Of a stretch of 19,956 nucleotides of DNA, positions 6,379-14,275 are shown in pieces (the first letter of the stretch is position 1; each line of letters begins with the position of its first letter). The DNA is taken from the NCBI GenBank assembly GCA_002317135.1, contig DCIX01000003.1, positions 1 to 19,956 on the forward strand. Direction: 5' to 3'. A program made the translations under genes and the position numbers. The stretch is from Bacteroidales bacterium UBA1715 (GTDB lineage: Bacteria > Bacteroidota > Bacteroidia > Bacteroidales > UBA1715). The notes under the pieces are model-generated. The model did no database searches. It was not told the DNA's origin and worked only from the letters and a program-made list of their open reading frames with translations.

Positions 6379-7263
6379 ATGGAAATTCAAACTTTACAAA
6401 ATGATAGAGGGGAGATAGTATTGTATTGTCCCAACGAGGAGATACGAATGGATGTGCGTATAGCCAATGAGACGGTTTGGTTAAATTTATCCCAAATAGC
6501 AATTTTGTTTGATAGGGACAAGTCTGTAATATCGAGACATATTAGAAATGTGTTTTGGGAGAAAGAACAGGATAGAAATTCAACTGTTGCAAAAATTGCA
6601 ACAGTTCAAATTGAGAGTGGACGTTCCATTGTCCGTCAAATTGAGTATTATAATCTTGATATTATTATTTCAGTCGGTTATCGAGTAAAATCTGTAGCAG
6701 GTGTTCGTTTTAGAAAATGGGCGAATGAGGTTTTAAAAAACTATTTGTTAAATGGATTTTCTATAAATCAACGGTTCTATCACTTGGAGATGCAAGTATT
6801 ACAACATCAAAAAGACTTGGAACGTCATGAAGAAAAAATAGAATTGTTTCTTAAAACTCCACTTCCATCAAAGGATGGCATATTTTTTAATGGACAAATC
6901 TTTGATGCGTATGTTTTTGTCTCTGATGTGATTAAGAAGGCAAATAAACGGATTTTACTGATAGATAATTATATAGATGAATCTGTTTTGTCTCTTTTTT
7001 CAAAACGAAAAGACAATGTTTATGCTGCAATATATACGCAAGAAATTTCGGAACAATTACGGTTTGATATTCAAAAATATAATAACCAATATCCGCCAAT
7101 AGATGTGAAAATATTTAGACAATCACACGATAGGTTTCTAATAATTGATGATGAGTTGTATTTGGTTGGTGCTAGTTTAAAAGATTTGGGAAAGAAATGG
7201 TTTGGCTTCTCGAAAATGGAGTCATTTTCTGCTGATGAAATTATAGCAAGGTTAGAATCGTAG
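6379..7263 (+). CDS. RhuM-family DNA-binding protein with C-terminal PLD-like domain
   Basis: The product has 294 residues. Residues 25-130 are a typical RhuM/virulence-associated domain: TVWLNLSQIAILFDRDKSVISRHI (helix-turn-helix), then STVAKIATVQ, QIEYYNLDIIISVGYRVKS, and FRKWANEVLKNYLLNGF. Residues 131-165 are helical, probably a linker. Residues 170-282 resemble phospholipase D-like folds, with a half HKD motif in variant form: H250-D-R252-x4-D257 followed by GAS (264-266), arginine replacing the usual lysine. PLD-like domains of this kind can bind or cut nucleic acid, but one half-site with the K-to-R change may be inactive unless it dimerises. RhuM proteins often sit in genomic islands. 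The gene stands alone with its own promoter and operator-like repeat, and a weak terminator follows. Activity and target are unknown. Confidence 0.8.
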   Translation: MEIQTLQNDRGEIVLYCPNEEIRMDVRIANETVWLNLSQIAILFDRDKSVISRHIRNVFWEKEQDRNSTVAKIATVQIESGRSIVRQIEYYNLDIIISVGYRVKSVAGVRFRKWANEVLKNYLLNGFSINQRFYHLEMQVLQHQKDLERHEEKIELFLKTPLPSKDGIFFNGQIFDAYVFVSDVIKKANKRILLIDNYIDESVLSLFSKRKDNVYAAIYTQEISEQLRFDIQKYNNQYPPIDVKIFRQSHDRFLIIDDELYLVGASLKDLGKKWFGFSKMESFSADEIIARLES

Positions 7264-7284
7264 GAGGGGAATCCGCCTTTTTTT
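7262..7284 (+). terminator. Weak terminator between convergent genes
   Basis: AGG-A-GG (7262-7267) can pair with CC-G-CCT (7273-7278) around a short loop, with one A/G mismatch, and runs into T7. It overlaps the stop codon region of the RhuM-like gene and the 3' end of the kinase gene on the other strand. Confidence 0.45.
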
Positions 7285-8800
7285 ATTTTTCTATCGGCAA
7301 TGTTATTCGCATTGTTGTTCCTTTGTCGATTTCCGAAGAACGAACGTGTATTTTGCCATGATGGTATTCCTTCACTATGCGTTGAGCAAGGCTCAATCCT
7401 AATCCCCACCCACGGGATTTTGTTGTGTAGCCAGGTTGGAATATTGTTTTGAATTTGTTGCGTGGCAAGCCTTTGCCTGTGTCGGTTATATCTATGTAGG
7501 CCTTGTCGTTATCTTGCCCGACTTCAATAGTGAGCGTTCCGGTTCCTTGCATTGCATCTACAGCATTTTTCCAAATGTTCTCTATTACCCATGCTAATAG
7601 AGATGGATTTACCATAGCATATAATGCTTTGTTTTTGATAGTTATAGATGTTTCGATATTCTTCGATGTACGTGTTTTTAGATACGTTACAGCGTTTTCT
7701 ACAACCTCGCCAAGGTTTTCCCTTGTTAAATCGGGATTTGAGCCTATTTTCGAAAACCTACGTGCTATTGTTTCGAGTCGAACTACATCTTTGTTGATTT
7801 CGTCGGTGATTGTCTGGTCAACATTCTGCATTTTCAAAATTTCCACCCAAGCCATAAGCGATGAAATTGGTGTACCCAATTGGTGGGCGGTTTCCTTCGA
7901 CATTCCTACCCAAAGTTGGTCTTTGTCGGATTTAACAAAAGAAGAAAGGGTGTAATACACAATGATTGCGAGTAGCAAAACAACAGCAAAAAGGAATAAC
8001 GGATAGTATTTTAAACTGATAATAAGCGGCGAATCCTGATAGAATATATAACCTTCCTCATTTTGATTTAATAGGATAGGAATAGGTTGATTTTCAGAAA
8101 GATATTCTTGCACATAGTCTTTAATATCTTGTCGTTCCACCTTTTTAAGCATCTTTTCGGGAAGATTTCCGTAGGCAAGAATACTCGATGTGTCTTTGGG
8201 TGTAATAATAACTGGAACAGAAACTGAGTTCTTCACAACTTCGACTACAAATGAATGTATTAGGTCGTTGATCATTGTATTCAGTTCGTTAAACAGCTGA
8301 GAGTCTGAATAATACAGGTAATTTATAATTTTACCTTGATACACAACTTGCAGTGGTTCGTATTTTTTGAATTTTGTAAGAATGCTACGGGGAATTGTAC
8401 GACCTGTAGCAATATTATCCTCCAAGTTCATTGTGGTAATTACCTTCCGTTCTGCATCGGTAAGAATAATAGGAATATTCTTATTGTTGCTGATGATTTT
8501 TAATAAGAAAGTAAGGAACTGTGTGTCTTCTGTTTCAAGAATCAACTGTTGTGATTCACGCCATAGATCTACTTTTTGTAGCTCTTCTTGTTCCAGTTTT
8601 TCAAAGAGTTTGGCAGCATATTCCAACAATGAATTTCGTTGTTGGATTGCATCGGCCCAAAGTAATACTTTATGTCGTTCTTCTTCCCGAATTTCATGAA
8701 TTGTGCGGTTCACAAACACGAAAATAATCGCTATAAGGATTACAGCAAGTATTAGGAATGCGAGTTTTATTCCATTTCGACTGCGATGGGTAAGGCTCAT
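7283..8800 (-). CDS. Membrane sensor histidine kinase with HQLGTP H-box
   Basis: The product has 505 residues. One TM segment lies at about 11-31 and a second at about 263-286, enclosing a periplasmic sensor region of about 230 residues with no named domain that I recognise. The cytoplasmic part has the phospho-acceptor H306 in SKETAHQLGTPISSL, an N-box (VIENIWKNAVDAM, 405-417), G1 (DTGKGLP, 440-446) and G2 (GWGLGLS, 464-470). HQLGTP instead of HELRTP is a known Bacteroidetes variant of the H-box. No HAMP or PAS domain and no response regulator is nearby, so it is an orphan kinase here. The ATG lies one base after the stop of the AsmA-like gene, which points to translational coupling and a shared envelope role. 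Confidence 0.9.
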   Translation of the reverse strand: MSLTHRSRNGIKLAFLILAVILIAIIFVFVNRTIHEIREEERHKVLLWADAIQQRNSLLEYAAKLFEKLEQEELQKVDLWRESQQLILETEDTQFLTFLLKIISNNKNIPIILTDAERKVITTMNLEDNIATGRTIPRSILTKFKKYEPLQVVYQGKIINYLYYSDSQLFNELNTMINDLIHSFVVEVVKNSVSVPVIITPKDTSSILAYGNLPEKMLKKVERQDIKDYVQEYLSENQPIPILLNQNEEGYIFYQDSPLIISLKYYPLFLFAVVLLLAIIVYYTLSSFVKSDKDQLWVGMSKETAHQLGTPISSLMAWVEILKMQNVDQTITDEINKDVVRLETIARRFSKIGSNPDLTRENLGEVVENAVTYLKTRTSKNIETSITIKNKALYAMVNPSLLAWVIENIWKNAVDAMQGTGTLTIEVGQDNDKAYIDITDTGKGLPRNKFKTIFQPGYTTKSRGWGLGLSLAQRIVKEYHHGKIHVRSSEIDKGTTMRITLPIEK

Positions 8801-8801
8801 A

Positions 8802-11324
8802 CTAATATTCTATTTGAAAACCAGATTCTATTGGTTTCTTTTTCTCCTCTTCGGCTTTAATGTCTTCTTCGGACTTACCGGCATTGATAATCTCTTTCCA
8901 TTCAGACTTTTGTTCGTCCATTTCTTTTTTGACATTCTTCTTTGTCTTTCCAAAGTCATAGTCAATATTGAACTTGTCTGGGTTACCGAATATTTTTAAT
9001 GGGATTCTAAAGTTACCGTCGGTATTTTTTTCGATTTCGCCAAAGTCTTCCTCTTCCTTGTTTTTGCTGTTGAATTTAAGCGAAAGCGTTTTCTTTAGGA
9101 AAACGGTAACATAGTAGGAAAATGAATTTGATTCAATGTTGTGTTTGCCTGCAAACGACATTTCAAAAGCGTTTGATTGGATTTTCATATCGGGAATGAA
9201 AAGTGTGTCTTGTTGGATGCGTATGGTATTTTTCAATGTTGAGAATGAAACATCGGCGAACTCTTCTTTCATCTTTAATTTCTTGCCGATTTCCATAAGA
9301 GTGTTCACATTTTTTGCCGTACCATTTTCTATCACAAAATCGGCCGTCACATCCATAGATGGTAGAATTGGATCATAATTTTCGTCCATTGTAGAAGCGA
9401 ATTGGAATGTTCCCGAAAGGGCACCTTCTATTTGTTGGTCGGTAATGTAATCTTGGTCGAAGTTGTTGAATGTCTTGAAGATATCTTTGGCAGACATTTT
9501 CTTAATTGTACCTGATGCAACGCATTTTGTTTGCTTATTAGGAAGATTGGTAAACGACACATTCGTGTTGCTTACAGTTCCTTGCAAAGTAGTTGCCTGT
9601 ATTTGTAGAACGTCTATTCCGTTTGCTTTTAGACGAATAATTGCTCGTGTGTTATTTAAGTGATATGGTTCAAAATCAATATGGTTGGCATCGCAAGCAA
9701 TGTCGCCCATGAGCATTCCTGTTCCTGTTGATTCTGCTAAACTTTCGTAGTGGTTGTAGAATGGAAGTAGGTCAATATTGTCGATGGAAGCCGTTAGATT
9801 GCAGCGTGTATCAACGTTGTCGAATAGAATGTACGAGAAGAAATCCGTTGCCGTTCCTTGTAGTGAAAATGATGTTCCTTGTAGCGTGCCGTTTACGCTG
9901 TCAACAGAAAGTTTTTCTTTGTTTACGACAAGATGGCCGTTCACACTAGAAAAGTTATATGGCGAATCTTTCGGTGCTTGAATTGCAAGATTTTGACAGT
10001 GTACATCGGCTTGCAATTGAATTTGTTTGAAGAAGTTTGGAGTAAAGTCCGAAAACACATCTGTTGAACCTGCACACGAGAATGTTCCGGCAACATTCCC
10101 CGAAGTTTTGTAGTCATCTATATCTGCAAGATAATCAATATCTTCTATATTCCCATTAATTGTTCCTTCTAACGAAAATTGTGGCTTTTCGAAATTTTTC
10201 ACTGTTAGTTTTGATGCAGAAATTGTTGATTTCCCCGTTGTGATTTTTGTATTGGTTGTAGAGTAGTTGTAGGTATGCAACTGTGCTATATCTTTCGCCT
10301 GCAATTCTCCTTTAGTGTAGAAATTGTATGTTGTGTTTTGCAGACGTGCTTCGCCTTTTGTACACGCTATATTGCAGACAATGCTCGGCATTGATTTTGA
10401 ACCGATTTTTCCCTTTAGGTTGCCTTCCACAAAAATATCGGCTGCTGGTTTGTATTCGGCAAGACTGTCGGTAATGTTTTGCGGTAGAACTTTCAGGATT
10501 TTCTTTACCGAAGTTTCCACATTAACGTGAAGATCAACGTCGAAATCGTTGTTTTTGTCGGTTTTAACAATTCCATCGGAGATGATGGTTCCTACAGGTG
10601 TTTCTATGGTCGTTTTCTTTACTATGTACGATGCGTTATCGCGCATAATTGCAAGGTCGCAGCGGAATGCCGACTTTGCAAAATAATCTTTACCTTGATA
10701 GAGGAATTTCTTGTTGGTGAAAGTCGTAAACACGTCCACATTAAAGTCATCTCCCTGGAATTTGCCCGAGAAGTGAATTTTGTCGAACCACTCGTTTGCC
10801 TCTATGTTCGATTTCCTATCATGGTAGAGCAGTTGTGCATTGCGGAAACGTATCTTCGACAGTTCCAAAAACATATCCGAGCCTGTGGTGTCCGATTCCA
10901 TAGAAATCTCGCAGTTATGCTTGCCGTTGGAATCCAAGAAAAAGTTTATAAAAGAATCGTGCACAACGATTTGTTTTATCACATAGTTCTTGAATAAAAA
11001 ATCCAATGCATTGAATGAGAGAAGTACCCGTTGGGCGTAAACTGCCGTGTCGTGGGCGTAGCCGGGAAATTCCTTTGTGTTAAATGTTTTTGTTGACTGT
11101 ACTACAACATTATGTAGTTGTATGGAGATATTCGGAAAATCGCCAAGCAGTGTTAGGTCAACATTGCTTACCGAAATATCGGCTTTTACTTGTTTACCTA
11201 ACTTTTCGGTAGCAAAAACAACAATTTCGTCTTTATATAGGTAGGGAATAGTAACTGATGCAATCAGGAAGACAAAGACAACGACTGCAAGCGTTATTCC
11301 TATATATTTCAGTACAGTTTTCAT
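8802..11324 (-). CDS. AsmA-family large envelope protein
   Basis: The 840-residue product starts with one TM anchor (about residues 5-28, KYIGITLAVVVFVFLIASVTI). A long beta-rich periplasmic body follows, with AsmA signatures: KLGKQVKADISVSNVDLTLLGDFP near the N-terminus and the C-terminal unit with MEIGKKLKMKEEFADVSF, LFIPDMKIQSNAFEMSFAGKH and IPLKIFGNPDKFNIDYDFGK. The end is charged (KKEMDEQKSEWKE, EEEKKK). AsmA/TamB-like proteins are thought to form grooved bridges that carry phospholipid between membranes; that role is inferred here. I placed the start at 11324 (MKTVLKYIG) because the anchor then lies at the N-terminus; an in-frame ATG at 11402 would add 26 residues running into the divergent promoter region. 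The kinase follows after one base. Confidence 0.85.
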   Translation of the reverse strand: MKTVLKYIGITLAVVVFVFLIASVTIPYLYKDEIVVFATEKLGKQVKADISVSNVDLTLLGDFPNISIQLHNVVVQSTKTFNTKEFPGYAHDTAVYAQRVLLSFNALDFLFKNYVIKQIVVHDSFINFFLDSNGKHNCEISMESDTTGSDMFLELSKIRFRNAQLLYHDRKSNIEANEWFDKIHFSGKFQGDDFNVDVFTTFTNKKFLYQGKDYFAKSAFRCDLAIMRDNASYIVKKTTIETPVGTIISDGIVKTDKNNDFDVDLHVNVETSVKKILKVLPQNITDSLAEYKPAADIFVEGNLKGKIGSKSMPSIVCNIACTKGEARLQNTTYNFYTKGELQAKDIAQLHTYNYSTTNTKITTGKSTISASKLTVKNFEKPQFSLEGTINGNIEDIDYLADIDDYKTSGNVAGTFSCAGSTDVFSDFTPNFFKQIQLQADVHCQNLAIQAPKDSPYNFSSVNGHLVVNKEKLSVDSVNGTLQGTSFSLQGTATDFFSYILFDNVDTRCNLTASIDNIDLLPFYNHYESLAESTGTGMLMGDIACDANHIDFEPYHLNNTRAIIRLKANGIDVLQIQATTLQGTVSNTNVSFTNLPNKQTKCVASGTIKKMSAKDIFKTFNNFDQDYITDQQIEGALSGTFQFASTMDENYDPILPSMDVTADFVIENGTAKNVNTLMEIGKKLKMKEEFADVSFSTLKNTIRIQQDTLFIPDMKIQSNAFEMSFAGKHNIESNSFSYYVTVFLKKTLSLKFNSKNKEEEDFGEIEKNTDGNFRIPLKIFGNPDKFNIDYDFGKTKKNVKKEMDEQKSEWKEIINAGKSEEDIKAEEEKKKPIESGFQIEY

Positions 11325-11329
11325 TATCG

Positions 11330-11337
11330 CAAAGGTA
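11330..11337 (-). promoter_or_regulatory. TAnnTTTG box close to the AsmA-like start
   Basis: On the minus strand TACCTTTG is an exact -7 consensus, ending only 5 nt before the ATG at 11324. If used, the transcript would be nearly leaderless. No clear TTTG lies at the usual distance upstream, so this is tentative. Confidence 0.3.
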
Positions 11338-11415
11338 TATAATTTTGCAAAACTTGTACTCATAACGAATGTTTGCGCAGAAAAATTACTACATTTCGGC
11401 AAGATTTTTCAGGAA

Positions 11416-11946
11416 ATGAGTGCTTGCCAGATATTAGAAGACGAAGAAATACGCTTGCGTGCCGTTGAGCCTGCCGATGCCGATTTGTTATATTTGTGGG
11501 AAAACGACACACATTTGTGGCAATATGGTTCCACGGTTACACCGTTTTCCAGACATATTTTGCAGGAATATGTACGCAATGCCCAAGCCGACATATACGA
11601 AGCCAAGCAGCTTCGTTTAATGATAGTGCAGAAGTCGAATGGGAAAACGGTTGGTTCTATAGATTTATACGACTTTGACCCACGGAACCGACGAGCCGGC
11701 ATAGGAGTTTTGGTAGTGGAAGAATCTCGTAATCAACATATTGCAACCCGTTCTTTGCAATTGCTTGTAACATATTGTCGGGATATTTTGTTGCTTCATC
11801 AGTTGTATGCCGATGTGCAGGCAAGCAATGCCATAAGTTTACAATTATTTGCAAATGTTGGATTTGTGCATGCTGGCGTAAAAAAGGATTGGTTGCAAAC
11901 CGCTTCAGGTTACGAAGATGTGGTTTTATTGCAGAAAATCTTGTAG
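11416..11946 (+). CDS. GNAT-family N-acetyltransferase (RimJ/RimL or SpeG-like)
   Basis: The product has 176 residues. The N-terminal strand ILEDEEIRLRAVEPADADLLYLWEND is typical of the RimJ/RimL-type GNAT fold; NGKTVGSIDLYDFDPRNRRAGIGVLV forms the central sheet, and the C-terminal YADVQASNAISLQLFANVGFVHAG is the usual end of the fold. The acetyl-CoA pyrophosphate loop, normally R/Q-x-x-G-x-G/A, reads SRNQHIATRSL and lacks both glycines, so cofactor binding may be altered. The substrate cannot be told from the sequence (protein N-terminus, polyamine or small amine). It is divergent from the AsmA-like gene; AGGA stands just before the ATG, and a poor promoter (TTTG 11372, TACATTTC 11390) may serve it. 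Confidence 0.8.
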   Translation: MSACQILEDEEIRLRAVEPADADLLYLWENDTHLWQYGSTVTPFSRHILQEYVRNAQADIYEAKQLRLMIVQKSNGKTVGSIDLYDFDPRNRRAGIGVLVVEESRNQHIATRSLQLLVTYCRDILLLHQLYADVQASNAISLQLFANVGFVHAGVKKDWLQTASGYEDVVLLQKIL

Positions 11947-12022
11947 AGATTTAACTCAATTGAATTGCGGCAGTAACGGATAATTCCAAAAAATCAGATT
12001 TTCTAAAAAAAAATTCAAAACC

Positions 12023-12055
12023 CATGCAGTCTTTTGTAATTTTTAGGACTATATA
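12023..12055 (+). promoter_or_regulatory. 33-bp shared promoter-like element, copy A
   Basis: The element starts CATGCAGTCTTTTG and ends AGGACTATATA. It is identical to copies at 14669 and 18174 except for T instead of C at 12037. TGCAGTC and TATATA are about 17-18 nt apart, a plausible -35/-10 spacing for an alternative sigma factor. It does not fit TAnnTTTG. It ends 21 nt before the ATG at 12077. Flanking bases are not conserved with the other copies. Confidence 0.65.
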
Positions 12056-12076
12056 CATAGGGATCTTAGAATCTAA

Positions 12077-13561
12077 ATGGAGATAACTCAACTGATAGAA
12101 CGGTGCAGGCAGCGAGATGCAGAAGCTCTCAGTGAACTGTATATGACATACTCAGCTGCAATGAGGAATGTGTGTCGACGGTATCTATCAGACAAACAAG
12201 CGATTGACGATGTAGTGCACGACTCGTTTGTTATTATTTATACATCTCTTGATACATTGCGCGATACCGACAAAGCTGTTGCGTGGATGATGTCCATAAC
12301 CAGAAATGTAGCGTCGAAATATAAAGATTACCAGAAAAAACATCCGACAGTTTTGGCAGCTGGTGCGGAAACAAAAGAACCTTTGGGTTCCGAAGTGCAG
12401 GATGAGTTAACAGGCGAAATCGCTTTAAGCGAACTGAAGAATTTGGTTGACAAATTGCCTGAAGGCTATGGTCAGGTATTTCGGTTGGCTGTATTTGAAG
12501 GCTTGTCGCATAAGGAGATTGCGGCCTTGTTGAATATAGAACCACATTCATCGGCTTCGCAATTGGCACGGGCAAAGAAGATGCTCCGTAACATGATGCT
12601 ACAATCGTGGCCAATATTGTTATTGCTCCTTTTCCCTATTTTGTATTTCATTATCGAAAAAGAAAAACCTATTGCTGTTGAAGAAGAGAAACCTATAGTG
12701 GCACAACAAGAAGAAACACCGAAGGTGGTGCCTGTGGAACCAGAACCGTTGTTTGTTCAGCAATCAAATTCTCATACCGTTATATCTTCTGCCGATAGAA
12801 CTCAGTTGGTAGCAGACTATACAAGCGATACGATAGCAGTTGATACGTTGGCAACAATAGTTGCCCAAGAGGAATCTGTATTTGATACTGTGCAGACGAA
12901 TCAGATACAATCTAATCAGAATGAAACAATTCCGAATTATGAACTTGCCGATATATATCCGAAAAAGCAATCCAATGTTGCCGATAAACAAAAATGGTCG
13001 TTAGGCTTTGCGTATGCAGGAAATGTTAGCCACATGAAATATGGTGATGTTGAATTTTCAGATGGTCCTCATCAGAATGGTGTTGTTAAAGAAGAATTAG
13101 TACAAATAAGAAAAGACTTTACCTATCCAATTTCATACGCTGTGTCTGTACGCTATAAACAAAACAAGTGGTTGGGAGTAGAATCTGGAATAATTATTAG
13201 CAGACATAGCTACGATTTCGTGATGAAAACATCGTTAGGAGAATTGTACGACAAATCTAAAGAGGTCCGTTTTCTTGGCATTCCTGCAAAGCTAACCTAC
13301 AATGTGTGTATGGGTAAGAAAGGCGGCTTGTATGGAAACCTTGGTTTAACTATGGGAATACCACTTCGTTCGTATGATGGAGTTATTCCATGGCAATGGT
13401 CGGTTGGTACAGGTTTGGGCTTGCAATACAACATTGCACGCCACATAGGTATCTTTACCGAGCCAAGTGTACAATATCAACTTCCAAATAGAAAAGAAAT
13501 CTACGACAGTAAAAATCCGTATTTGTTCACAATGCCTGTGGGAATAAAATTTATTTGGTAA
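12077..13561 (+). CDS. ECF sigma factor fused through one TM helix to an outer-membrane beta-barrel
   Basis: One uninterrupted 494-codon frame. Residues 7-90 match sigma region 2 (RDAEALSELYMTY, DDVVHDSFVIIYTSL, AVAWMMSITRNVASKYKDY) and 115-172 match region 4 with its HTH (LPEGYGQVFRLAVFEGLSHKEIAALL, ASQLARAKKMLR). Basic residues (R165-R171) precede a hydrophobic helix at about 178-194, so the sigma part should face the cytoplasm. Residues 195-305 are a linker rich in E, K, P, V, T, D and Q. Residues 306-494 alternate like a small 8-10-strand barrel (WSLGFAYAGNVSHM, LGVESGIIISRHSYDF, GLYGNLGLTMGIPL, HIGIFTEPSVQYQLP) and end in PVGIKFIW, an aromatic end as in barrel proteins. I infer an envelope-spanning regulator with no separate anti-sigma; none is encoded next to it. 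The 33-bp element precedes it, suggesting autoregulation. The fusion itself is seen directly; the mechanism is inference. Confidence 0.85.
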   Translation: MEITQLIERCRQRDAEALSELYMTYSAAMRNVCRRYLSDKQAIDDVVHDSFVIIYTSLDTLRDTDKAVAWMMSITRNVASKYKDYQKKHPTVLAAGAETKEPLGSEVQDELTGEIALSELKNLVDKLPEGYGQVFRLAVFEGLSHKEIAALLNIEPHSSASQLARAKKMLRNMMLQSWPILLLLLFPILYFIIEKEKPIAVEEEKPIVAQQEETPKVVPVEPEPLFVQQSNSHTVISSADRTQLVADYTSDTIAVDTLATIVAQEESVFDTVQTNQIQSNQNETIPNYELADIYPKKQSNVADKQKWSLGFAYAGNVSHMKYGDVEFSDGPHQNGVVKEELVQIRKDFTYPISYAVSVRYKQNKWLGVESGIIISRHSYDFVMKTSLGELYDKSKEVRFLGIPAKLTYNVCMGKKGGLYGNLGLTMGIPLRSYDGVIPWQWSVGTGLGLQYNIARHIGIFTEPSVQYQLPNRKEIYDSKNPYLFTMPVGIKFIW

Positions 13562-13577
13562 AAATTGAGTATAGTAG

Positions 13578-13700
13578 AAATACATCTTTTTTGTAATGGC
13601 ATATACCTTTAATTTGTCAGACCTAAAGCAAGGCGTCTATTTAGTTATAGTAAAAACATCAACCAGTAAGTTTAGAAACCTTAAAATTGAAAAAATATGA
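13578..13700 (+). pseudogene. Orphan T9SS C-terminal sorting-domain fragment
   Basis: A short open frame (stop codon at 13575-13577, ATG at 13596, TGA at 13698-13700) encodes MAYTFNLSDLKQGVYLV followed by IVKTSTSKFRNLKIEKI. The L-x-x-L-x-x-G-x-Y-x-V-x-V...K-x-x-K shape is the last 30 residues of a T9SS type A tail (compare IKYPSGIYFVDIKTDG in the protease at 15602). No body of a secreted protein precedes it. Its TGA overlaps the ATG of the next lipoprotein gene by ATGA. Best read as the remnant of a T9SS cargo gene that once preceded the lipoprotein gene. Confidence 0.6.
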
Positions 13701-14197
13701 AAAAATTATTTCTCGTAATCACATGTACTGCGTTATTTTATGCTTGCACCGAATATTGTGAACAATTTCCTAAAGAATATAAGGACTATACACCCTATGA
13801 GAAAGATGATGTTCTTTGTTTTGAGAACACTACAGGAGAGTACTTTACATTTGAGGTGACGAAGATGGATGCCGATGAAGGCCAGAAAAAAATACCATGG
13901 GGGTGTAAATGTGTATGTGGGAGTTATTTATCTTATGAAATCCATTCTCAAAAAAACAATAGTACAATAAAGATTTCTTCAGATTATAGAAACAATAATT
14001 ATTGGGATGTTTTTTGTCAAATAATTGATTCAACAAATAGGAAAGTAGCTTATGTTGAATTTGAAAAAAAATCTGATACACTTCTTCTTTATCCTTCAAA
14101 AGATTCTAAAAGAAAAGAAACTATCAAACTTGTAAAAGGCGTCGGTTTAGTAAATTTGTTTATTGCAGATGAGGAATATACTTTGAAAAAAGAATAA
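13697..14197 (+). CDS. Lipoprotein of unknown function
   Basis: The product has 166 residues. The N-terminal MKKLFLVITCTALFYAC ends in a probable lipidation cysteine (C17, preceded by F-Y-A, a loose lipobox as is usual in Bacteroidales). The mature part is beta-rich with several cysteines (TEYCEQF, WGCKCVCGSY, DVFCQI) that could form disulphides, and ends KGVGLVNLFIADEEYTLKKE. I do not recognise a named family. Its ATG overlaps the stop of the T9SS tail fragment, and by analogy with the protease/lipoprotein pair at 15602-17775 it may once have partnered a secreted protease or other cargo. Seven bases span its stop to the TGA-adjacent start of the 17260-like gene fragment. Confidence 0.65.
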   Translation: MKKLFLVITCTALFYACTEYCEQFPKEYKDYTPYEKDDVLCFENTTGEYFTFEVTKMDADEGQKKIPWGCKCVCGSYLSYEIHSQKNNSTIKISSDYRNNNYWDVFCQIIDSTNRKVAYVEFEKKSDTLLLYPSKDSKRKETIKLVKGVGLVNLFIADEEYTLKKE

Positions 14198-14201
14198 TGA
14201 A

Positions 14202-14255
14202 ATGATAGAAACTGGTGAATTTTTCACACACGAAAGTGTTAAGAGAATAAAATAG
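14202..14255 (+). pseudogene. 3' fragment of a paralogue of the 17260 lipoprotein gene
   Basis: These 17 codons plus TAG read MIETGEFFTHESVKRIK. The end of the intact gene at 17260-17775 reads MIKSGEFFTHESVKRIK (17722-17775). It marks the left edge of the duplicated segment and shows that the repeat was copied with the tail of its upstream gene. Confidence 0.8.
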
Positions 14256-14275
14256 AAAATGTTTGTGTAATAACC

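Noticed and set aside
11325..11402. Longer AsmA-like protein starting at 11402
   Set aside because: It would bury the membrane anchor 30 residues inside the protein and run the gene up to 13 bases from the divergent acetyltransferase gene; 11324 gives the normal anchor position.
12023..12055. Ordinary housekeeping promoter
   Set aside because: TATATACA/TATATAAG does not fit TAnnTTTG, unlike the exact boxes at 4302 and 6349, and the 33-bp identity is much longer than a housekeeping promoter would need.
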